NCBI GenBank assembly: GCA_023539445.1
Contig: JAKCEW010000017.1
Location: forward strand, 1 to 11,642
Direction: 5' to 3'
Source: Candidatus Terraquivivens yellowstonensis
GTDB taxonomy: Archaea > Thermoproteota > Nitrososphaeria_A > Caldarchaeales > Wolframiiraptoraceae
Length of the DNA: 11,642 bases
Made by a program: the position numbers and the translations under genes. The notes beneath the pieces were generated by a model. That model had not been told where the DNA came from. It saw nothing but the letters and a program-made list of their open reading frames with translations, and ran no database searches. Of the stretch, positions 6,731 through 11,642 are shown piece after piece; positions within the stretch are counted from its first letter, which is position 1, and every line of letters begins with the position of its first letter.

Positions 6731-6744
6731 TAAAAATTTAAAAT
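6731..6744 (+). promoter_or_regulatory. TATA-like promoter of tRNA-Asn
   Basis: AT-rich TAAAAATTTAAAAT is centred about 32 bases before the first tRNA base, in the short gap after the CTP synthase stop. This is an acceptable distance for an archaeal tRNA promoter with a few bases of 5' leader. Confidence 0.4.
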
Positions 6745-6770
6745 GTCCTGCATAATATTCTAACAATTAA

Positions 6771-6867
6771 GCCGCGGTAGCTCAGCTCGGTAGAGCAGCG
6801 GACCTCGTAAAGGGGGCTGAAGCTGTTAACCCGTTGGTCGTCGGTTCGAATCCGACCCGCGGCGCCA
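6771..6867 (+). tRNA. tRNA-Asn (anticodon GTT) with a 20-nt intron at position 30/31 and encoded CCA
   Basis: Acceptor GCCGCGG (6771-6777) pairs with CCGCGGC (6857-6863). The discriminator is G (6864), as in asparagine tRNAs, and CCA is encoded at 6865-6867. D arm GCTC...GAGC and T arm GTCGG-TTCGAAT-CCGAC are standard. The anticodon arm closes only if 6802-6821 is removed: GCGG plus G (6798-6801, 6822) then pairs with CCCGT (6830-6834, with one G:U), and the loop is CTGTTAA with anticodon GTT at 6825-6827. The mature tRNA is 74 nt before CCA. An unspliced reading with loop CTCGTAA (Thr CGT) does not give a paired stem. Confidence 0.95.
6802..6821 (+). other. tRNA intron with canonical bulge-helix-bulge splice sites
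   Basis: The fold has a central 4-bp helix CAGC (6796-6799) with GCTG (6816-6819). It is flanked by 3-nt bulges GGA (6800-6802) and AAG (6820-6822). An inner helix CCTC/GGGG (6803-6806, 6812-6815) closes loop GTAAA. Cutting after the second base of each bulge releases exactly the 20 bases needed to restore the anticodon stem. Position 30/31 is non-canonical (the usual site is 37/38). Confidence 0.92.
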
Positions 6868-6873
6868 ACCTGA

Positions 6874-6884
6874 TTTTATTTTTT
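6874..6884 (+). terminator. T-rich terminator after tRNA-Asn
   Basis: TTTTATTTTTT begins seven bases after the encoded CCA. It is an intrinsic archaeal-type stop signal for the tRNA transcript. The rest of the gap to the transporter stop at 6944 shows nothing else. Confidence 0.45.
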
Positions 6885-6943
6885 AATAATCAAACGAACA
6901 GCGATTTAGAGGCGCACTATGTTAAAACCTCCAGTCCATACGG

Positions 6944-8819
6944 TTATTCTAATCTTCTTAATATCATAAACCGTCCAGGATATTCCTGCGATAATTTGTT
7001 TATGGTTTCTTCACGGTGCTTACCAACTAATGTTTCTTTGAAGGAAGGCCTTATGCAAATTATGAAATCTACGTTAAAAACAGAAATCTCTCGCCTGATC
7101 GCTTCCTCGAAGTCTCCCAAAAAGACATCATAGGTTACGTTATAACCTTCCCTTCTGAACTCAATTGCCAACTTTTCAAGGTCGCTCAACACTGATGTTT
7201 GTAATTCCTTTAGGTTTGACTCTTTTTCCGCAATGTGATTTATAACGCTTAGAAGTCTTAGTTTGTACCTTTTGTCATATGAGTGCAATATTGTCTTTTT
7301 GATTGTTTCATAGTCCTCCATCGGGTCTACTAAAACTGTTACCTCCATAACATAAGACGAGGGCACTACCCACGAACCTTCCTCATTGCTTATCAACGGA
7401 AGTTTATACAATTTGCGATAGAACGCGTACAACGCCAGCCCTATTGCAACCCAAATAAAACCAAACAACCTTCCGTTTGGATGTAAGATTACTACGAGTA
7501 ACCACAGAATAAATGTGGCAGGCAACCCTATCAGTCCTATTAATGGCAACTCAACAACCTTGTCCTTAAGCTTGAGTTTGATGTTTAAAGGCACTTTCCA
7601 TGGACGGTAGACGTCGCGGTCAACAATCCGAAGCCTGATAAAGCTGGCCATCAAAATCATATAACTCAACAGCCCACCAAAGTTGTATAGGCTGACCACG
7701 AAGGGGATGTCACCTACCAAGGCTATTAGTGCGCCTATGGATCCGAAAATGAGTAACGTCCTTGTGGGTGTTCTAAATACCGGATGTATATGATAGAACC
7801 ATCTGGGCATGAGTCTAAATTTGCCCATGCTGGCCATGAGTCTAGAGATTCCTATGACACCCGTATTTGCAGAGGCATAGCAAAGAATGAAGGCAGTTAT
7901 GGCGACTATTAGTGAAAAGAACGGACCTATAACTGGAAGTTTTGAAGTTAAAACAGCAACGGAGTTTTCATAGGATGTTGCCATTGTTTCCCAACTTACG
8001 CTACCGGATGCCAAAAATGCGAATAAAAGAACGGACAGCAGAACTACCAGTACGGTAAGCTTGGCGGCTCTCGGTATCCATTTGTAAGGTTTTCTTGTTT
8101 CCTCTGCCGCCTGTGATATGGATTCTATTCCTATAAAGCTAGCGATCGCTACTGTGATGCCGTAAATAAAATTGTTGAATTGCACTGAGCCGGAGAAGAA
8201 ATACTCAACCTCTGACAAGGCTTTAGGATTTCCGAAAATGTTCAATTGATATAACATTGTTTCCATATTAAATAATAGCGCATAACCTAGGAGCAGAATG
8301 GTCGCCTCAACTACCAGACCAAATACGACCAACACCGTTGTGAAGCTTGTAGAATATTTTATACCGATATAATTTATAAATAAGAGAGATAAAACAAGCA
8401 CTACCGCTATCAAACCTAACGGGGATATACCCAGATTCAAAGTATAAAGCTCAGGTAAAAGGAACTTAAGATATCCGGCGGCAGCGAGAGAGAACAACGA
8501 TATATTTATCACATAGTCCAGCATGAGTGCCCAACCTGCTAGAAATCCAAACAGGCTGTTAAGCCCCTTGAGGGCAAAGACTTGGCTCCCTCCAGCATAG
8601 GGATAGACAGAGCTTAACTCCGCGTATGTCAGTCCGATAAGCACGTAGACAATAGCGGCGATCATGAAAGCAAAGGGCGCTGCTCCTGCTGCATAAAGGA
8701 ATACAACACCTAGGGCTAAGAATATGTCTGCACCTACATCACCGTAACCGATAGCGAAAGATCCGAGCCAACCGATGTCCCTCTTTAATGTAACGGCTTT
8801 TTTTTCTTTCTCGTAACAA
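6944..8819 (-). CDS. APC-family amino-acid permease with C-terminal UspA-like domain; apparent one-base frameshift near the start
   Basis: A cytoplasmic-membrane amino-acid/polyamine-type transporter with about 12 helices. The first in-frame ATG (8665) would omit helix 1. Upstream of it the frame clearly continues as LKRDIGWLGSFAIGYGDVGA and DIFLALG, the APC helix-1 region with its glycine break, but no ATG, GTG or TTG exists before the in-frame stop at 8831-8833. If the A8 tract (T8 on + at 8798-8805) were one base shorter, TTG at 8819 would start MLRERKKAVTLKRDIGW, giving about 624 aa. Other marks are YPYAGGSQVF near helix 2, and IGIESISQAAEETRKP after helix 6. The last 135 or so residues (VTVLVDPM...) form a soluble UspA-like alpha/beta domain lacking a clear GxxGx9GS ATP motif. 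The gene is divergent from a RAM-domain protein. Substrate unknown. Confidence 0.85.
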
Positions 8820-8855
8820 GTCCGAATAATCTAGGGGCTGTAAAAATACAATATA

Positions 8856-8864
8856 GATATTTAA
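8856..8864 (-). promoter_or_regulatory. Candidate TATA box of the permease gene
   Basis: TTAAATATC on the minus strand lies about 40 bases before the proposed TTG start, predicting a leader of about 15 bases. No clear ribosome site is visible in it. It sits in the 99-bp divergent gap with the RAM-protein gene. Confidence 0.35.
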
Positions 8865-8876
8865 GCGTATTTGAGG

Positions 8877-8888
8877 AAAATTAATAAG
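8877..8888 (+). promoter_or_regulatory. Candidate TATA box of the RAM-domain gene
   Basis: AAAATTAATAAG is centred about 36 bases before the ATG at 8919, predicting a leader of about 10 bases. It lies only about 20 bases from the divergent permease TATA, so both promoters could be controlled together. Confidence 0.35.
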
Positions 8889-8918
8889 CACATTGTTTTG
8901 CTGTGATTCTGATCGAAA

Positions 8919-9185
8919 ATGACAATTCTCGTAGTCCTTCACATATACGTGGAATCCAACAAGCTTGACCATGTTTGTAAAGTATTAAACAACATGTCCG
9001 AGGTGACCGATGTGTTTGAGGTTAGTGGAGATTATGACATCATAGCCATAATAGAAACGGAATCCATCTCAAAGTTTAGAGAAATTTTAAAAACAAACAT
9101 ATTAAAGATAGAGGGCATAAAGGCAATCACGTCATCTATTGTTCTCCACACACATAAAAGAAGTGGTGAAGTTTTGGAGGTTTAA
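8919..9185 (+). CDS. Standalone Lrp/AsnC ligand-binding (RAM) domain protein
   Basis: The 88-aa protein is a complete RAM (alpha/beta, ferredoxin-like) domain without the helix-turn-helix of full Lrp/AsnC regulators. Family features are the opening strand ILVVLHIYVE, a helix with VCKVLNNMSEVTDVFEVSGDYDIIAII (the V-x-G-x-x-D turn that forms the amino-acid site), and the closing strand IKAITSSIVLHT. Such single-domain proteins assemble into dimers and rings and bind amino acids or modulate full-length Lrp partners. This follows from the family and is not shown here. It is divergent from the amino-acid permease, which suggests an amino-acid sensing role. It ends 14 bp from the convergent M29-type gene. 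Confidence 0.9.
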   Translation: MTILVVLHIYVESNKLDHVCKVLNNMSEVTDVFEVSGDYDIIAIIETESISKFREILKTNILKIEGIKAITSSIVLHTHKRSGEVLEV

Positions 9186-9199
9186 AAAAGTTTTAGGTT

Positions 9200-10240
9200 T
9201 TAAATCAACAATTCTCCGTTCTTCATAACAACCTTTCCATCCAACGTTAGTGTCGGACGCGGTATTATGAAGTCTTCATGTATATCGGACTCAACCTTCC
9301 CGCCCATGTGTGAGTTATCGCCGATCGCGATGTGGACAGTACCCCTTATCTTTTCAGCTTCCAGAACGTTGTCCGGACGTCTTGCGTATGGATTTGTTCC
9401 TACACCAAGCTCAGCCAGATTTCTTCTTGAAATATAGGGCTGTTCGTTCTTTTCTAAGGCCAGAAGACTCCTGAATCTATCGCCCACTTCACCGCCGCCA
9501 GAAATCTCAACCACGTAACCGTCCTTAAAAGTTAAAACCATTTTCTCTTTTAAGTCTGGGTACCACCCTACTTCTACGACAACCCTGCCATTAGCGGTCC
9601 CCTCTAGGGGGGCTATGTAAGCTTCTCCTGAGGGTAAGTTACCCCATGAGCCCCTTTCTCTAAATATGCCGGCGTCTACCTTTCCCTCTCTTCCTTCTAA
9701 GCTAAACGTTATGTCTGTACCGGTTTCCGTTTTGATGTTTGCTTTATTCGCCTCGCTAAGCAGCTTAGCAATCTTCTTTGTTTCCTCAGCAATCTTCTGG
9801 TAGTCTGCTGCCATTGGTCCGCCGGGATAGAACATCTCGGGTAGGAACATCGGCATACTTGCAACCCTCGCACCAGCCTTACATGCATTTACTCGTGCAT
9901 CTGTATGCGTCAGCGAGTATGTTGTTATTGCGACGACGACGTCAGCGGCCTTCATCCTTTCCTCGACATCCTTTCCTGGATAAGTCCCGTGCTTACCGAC
10001 CGATGGGTACGCAAAAAACTCAACGGTACATTCAGGGAAATTCTTCATCGCAATCTCGCTCACCATCTTAGCTAAGAGTGACCTCTTGAGTGCATCCAAA
10101 AGCTTCTCACTTGATTTTGCTCTCCACTCTTCCGCTGTTGGAAAATCTGTAACGACCAGTATCTTCTCGCCCGGCTTAACTCCCATGTTGACCCTAAACA
10201 TGTTAATAACGCCTGGCTCAATTTTCTCAAATTCTATCAA
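9200..10240 (-). CDS. M29-type (thermophilic) aminopeptidase
   Basis: Probable cytosolic metallo-aminopeptidase of the AmpS/AmpT (M29) fold, removing N-terminal residues from peptides. Ligand positions of the family's metal centre are present (numbering from GTG 10249): E209 in PSGEAYIAP, E280 in LAELGVGTNP, H306 in VHIAIGDN, and H324 and D326 in SDIHEDF. The N-terminal half is a Rossmann-like region with the conserved THTDAR (114-119). I place the start at TTG 10240 because the GTG at 10249 lies inside the ribosome site. The protein is then about 346 aa, short of the roughly 410 of bacterial M29 enzymes but usual for archaeal members. It is second in an operon with a divergent paralogue. Confidence 0.82.
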   Translation of the reverse strand: MIEFEKIEPGVINMFRVNMGVKPGEKILVVTDFPTAEEWRAKSSEKLLDALKRSLLAKMVSEIAMKNFPECTVEFFAYPSVGKHGTYPGKDVEERMKAADVVVAITTYSLTHTDARVNACKAGARVASMPMFLPEMFYPGGPMAADYQKIAEETKKIAKLLSEANKANIKTETGTDITFSLEGREGKVDAGIFRERGSWGNLPSGEAYIAPLEGTANGRVVVEVGWYPDLKEKMVLTFKDGYVVEISGGGEVGDRFRSLLALEKNEQPYISRRNLAELGVGTNPYARRPDNVLEAEKIRGTVHIAIGDNSHMGGKVESDIHEDFIIPRPTLTLDGKVVMKNGELLI

Positions 10241-10244
10241 ACAT

Positions 10245-10254
10245 ATCACCTCTC
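10245..10254 (-). promoter_or_regulatory. Ribosome binding site that decides the start of the M29-type gene
   Basis: GAGAGGTGAT on the minus strand is a strong Shine-Dalgarno. It overlaps GTG 10249 and lies 4-6 bases before TTG 10240, so TTG is the better start. Confidence 0.55.
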
Positions 10255-10279
10255 AAATAAAAAAATTAAAGATATAGTT

Positions 10280-11326
10280 TTATGCTTTGCCTAATTTCTT
10301 GGCTAAATCTATGAGCTCCGGATGAACCACTTTGCCCTTGTCAAGCAACTGGACATCATCAAGCCACACTGAAGAGTTGAGGCATATCCCATCAGTATGG
10401 GACTTTGCTGGTCTACCTTTAGGCGGCGCCAGCATAGGTCCTACGTTGCCAATTCCCCACTCGGTACATCCCCAGACCCTTTCGTCCTCCAAGATTGCGC
10501 CCGTTAGCTTTGCGTTCGGATGGAAACCGTAGCATACGTGAGCCATGTAGAACATATTCGGGTCATTGAAGCTATTTAGCCATGCTTCAAACTCCACCGC
10601 CTCTTTGCCTCCTTCAATCTTTACAATCTTGCCCTCTTTCACGTGGAGCTTGACTGGTTCTTTTAGTAAACCTATTGGTGGCGAGAGCGACCCGTCAAAC
10701 ACTATTATCCCGTTGATCGTTTCAAATATTGGAGACCAGCCTATTTGACCGGATAGGAAGTGAGGTCCTGGCGTATCTGCGTAACCAACTTCTAAAATTA
10801 TTGGTCTATTTGGATCGTTCTCAAAGGAAACATCGGTTCCAGCCGGCGTGGTTATCCTCATCCTTTTGGCTTTCTTAGTTAGCTCCACAACCTTTGTCTG
10901 GAATTCCTTCAAAGTAGGATAGTCAACTCTGCCTATACATCTTATCATCATATCTACATCCATGCCGACGAGGCAAAGATACCTTAGCTTCTTGTTCTCC
11001 TCCATGGCAATGTCCCATGGCGTAGAGTAAAGCAACCACTGGTTGTTGAATTCGACCCACGCATCAGCCTCCTTCAATGCGGCCGTCAGGGGTTTAAGCG
11101 GCAACATCGGGTCAGCAGCTTTTCCAACCCCTAGCGGCGAAGCCAACCATATGACCATTGGCTTAGCACCAGCGGAGAAGGCGGCCCTAGCTGTTGCATC
11201 TACAACTCTCGGGTCGGATTCCGTGTCCGCCGTTATAATGAAAGTCTCGTCGGGCTTTAGCTTGAAAAGCTCTCGAACGAGAATATCGGCTGCTTTCCCT
11301 AACTCGTATTCATACCTTCCAACCAT
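10280..11326 (-). CDS. M29/NicX-fold metalloenzyme, paralogue of the downstream aminopeptidase; exact reaction unknown
   Basis: The 348-aa protein shares the overall layout of the downstream M29-type protein: an N-terminal Rossmann-like half (TESDPRVVDATARAAFSAGA) and the same C-terminal order of blocks. The ligand pattern differs. The Glu of SGEAY becomes Gln (SGQ, Q194), the Glu of LAEL becomes His (MAH, H263), the HIAIG His becomes Glu (E289 in TEWGIG), and H310-x-D312 remains in KSHTDG. His, His, Asp at 263/310/312 resembles the non-heme Fe(II) site of NicX-type 2,5-dihydroxypyridine dioxygenases, which share this fold. It may therefore not be a peptidase. ATG at 11326 has a GAGG ribosome site (11331-11334). 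Its stop is 30 bases before the next gene's GTG and 39 before its preferred TTG start, making a two-gene operon. Confidence 0.78.
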   Translation of the reverse strand: MVGRYEYELGKAADILVRELFKLKPDETFIITADTESDPRVVDATARAAFSAGAKPMVIWLASPLGVGKAADPMLPLKPLTAALKEADAWVEFNNQWLLYSTPWDIAMEENKKLRYLCLVGMDVDMMIRCIGRVDYPTLKEFQTKVVELTKKAKRMRITTPAGTDVSFENDPNRPIILEVGYADTPGPHFLSGQIGWSPIFETINGIIVFDGSLSPPIGLLKEPVKLHVKEGKIVKIEGGKEAVEFEAWLNSFNDPNMFYMAHVCYGFHPNAKLTGAILEDERVWGCTEWGIGNVGPMLAPPKGRPAKSHTDGICLNSSVWLDDVQLLDKGKVVHPELIDLAKKLGKA

Positions 11327-11355
11327 ATATCCTCGGTCAGTTTTTACCTTACATT

Positions 11356-11366
11356 CTATTTAAAAA
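11356..11366 (-). promoter_or_regulatory. TATA box of the NicX-like/M29 operon
   Basis: TTTTTAAATAG on the minus strand is centred about 35 bases before ATG 11326. This gives a short leader that includes the GAGG ribosome site. Confidence 0.45.
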
Positions 11367-11422
11367 TTTTTGCTCTTTTCTTATCTTAAAAGAGGAGTCT
11401 TCGCTTAGGAGCTTACAAAAAA

Positions 11423-11430
11423 TTTATAAA
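11423..11430 (+). promoter_or_regulatory. TATA box and ribosome site of the right-edge gene
   Basis: TTTATAAA predicts a transcript start near 11450. The leader then carries GGTGA at 11463-11467, six bases before ATG 11474. A second AT-rich block, GATATAAAG (11440-11448), is closer and less well placed. Confidence 0.5.
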
Positions 11431-11473
11431 CAAAAAAGCGATATAAAGCTACAAACCCTTTAGGTGAAAAATT

Positions 11474-11642
11474 ATGGTAAAAACTTCGGTCGTTGCAGCC
11501 ATAATCGCGATCGTAGTTATCATAGCTATAGTTGGCGTAGCGGCATGGTACCTTACCGCACCACCTGCTCCTACACCAACCCCAACGCCTACACCAACCC
11601 CAACTCCTACACCTACGCCAACACCAACACCTACCCCAACAC
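11474..11642 (+). CDS. N-terminus of a membrane-anchored protein with Pro-Thr linker, probably a surface solute-binding protein (partial, runs off the window)
   Basis: Only 56 codons are inside the window. MVKTSVVAA begins a hydrophobic segment of about 20 residues (IIAIVVIIAIVGVAAWYL), which would be a signal anchor or lipoprotein-like leader without a visible lipobox Cys. It is followed by TAPPA and then an unbroken Pro-Thr dipeptide run to the window edge. This layout (anchor, Thr/Pro-rich probably glycosylated stalk, then globular domain) is typical of archaeal ABC-transporter binding proteins and some other exported proteins. The functional domain is not seen, so the substrate is unknown. 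It has its own promoter and ribosome site and is divergent from the NicX-like/M29 operon. Confidence 0.75.
   Translation, partial: MVKTSVVAAIIAIVVIIAIVGVAAWYLTAPPAPTPTPTPTPTPTPTPTPTPTPTPT
11570..11642 (+). repeat. Low-complexity Pro-Thr coding repeat (six-base period)
   Basis: Alternating proline and threonine codons run to the end of the window. The third bases vary freely (CCA/CCT/CCC, ACA/ACC/ACG/ACT), which points to selection on the dipeptide repeat rather than fresh DNA slippage. Confidence 0.9.

Noticed and set aside
6798-6811. Reading the intron-containing tRNA as tRNA-Thr(CGT) from the loop CTCGTAA
   Set aside because: The flanking bases cannot form an anticodon stem, the discriminator G fits Asn, and the bulge-helix-bulge splice restores a perfect Asn(GTT) arm.
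6834-7133. 99-aa + strand ORF
   Set aside because: It begins inside tRNA-Asn and then runs antisense to the conserved end of the permease.
8739-8972. 77-aa minus-strand ORF
   Set aside because: Its middle holds the LRERKK peptide expected at the permease N-terminus, but the rest is antisense to the RAM gene or out of the permease frame. Only the part from TTG 8819 is used in the permease call.
9778-10071. 97-aa + strand ORF within the M29-type gene
   Set aside because: Antisense shadow of conserved coding sequence; composition is not protein-like.
11570-11642. CRISPR or DNA-level tandem repeat at the right edge
   Set aside because: The six-base period is explained by Pro-Thr codons with varying third bases; there are no spacer-like units.

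Overview
The window looks like a chromosomal segment of an archaeon, most likely of the Thermoproteota/TACK side. The exact lineage cannot be fixed from sequence alone. The reasons are BRE/TATA-type promoters at leaderless distance from start codons, GTG/TTG starts, a tRNA-Asn interrupted by a short bulge-helix-bulge intron at a non-canonical position, an archaeal-type Fe/Mn superoxide dismutase, and archaeal-style standalone RAM and M29-type genes. Very GC-rich tRNAs in an AT-rich background fit a thermophile.

Positions 1-1900 form a redox region on the + strand. It holds a Fur/PerR-family regulator broken by two single-base losses in A-runs, an intact superoxide dismutase, and a short CxxC glutaredoxin-like gene whose 3' end looks frameshifted. 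The tail of that gene shares an exact 23-bp match with the SOD gene. Next come a gene-poor stretch with a possible decayed minus-strand ORF and a tRNA-Ala(CGC) on the minus strand.

Positions 1918-4940 form a tightly overlapping four-gene minus-strand operon: a DtxR/MntR-family repressor, then the binding protein, ATPase and membrane subunit of a ZnuABC/MntABC-type metal importer. A perfect 8+1+8 palindrome of DtxR-box type lies between the operon's TATA box and its predicted leaderless GTG start. This suggests metal-dependent autorepression. Mn, Fe or Zn are all possible substrates.

Divergent from the operon, at 5068-6720, is a complete CTP synthase with a leaderless-type promoter, followed by the intron-containing tRNA-Asn(GTT).

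Positions 6944-9185 hold a minus-strand APC-family amino-acid transporter with a UspA-like C-terminal domain. Its natural start is lost unless an A8 tract is one base too long. It is divergent from a standalone Lrp/AsnC ligand-binding (RAM) protein, a plausible amino-acid sensor partner.

Positions 9200-11326 form a two-gene minus-strand operon of distant paralogues. One carries the metal-ligand pattern of M29 aminopeptidases. The other has an altered pattern resembling the NicX-type His/His/Asp site. The right edge holds the first 169 bases of a membrane-anchored protein with a Pro-Thr repeat linker, typical of archaeal surface solute-binding proteins.

Three to four genes carry single-base homopolymer anomalies. 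Either the assembly has indel errors or several genes are decaying. I do not see a clear new multi-gene system. The strongest unusual items are the tRNA-Asn intron, the auto-regulatory operator, the divergent metal sites of the M29/NicX-like pair, and the SOD/glutaredoxin repeat.
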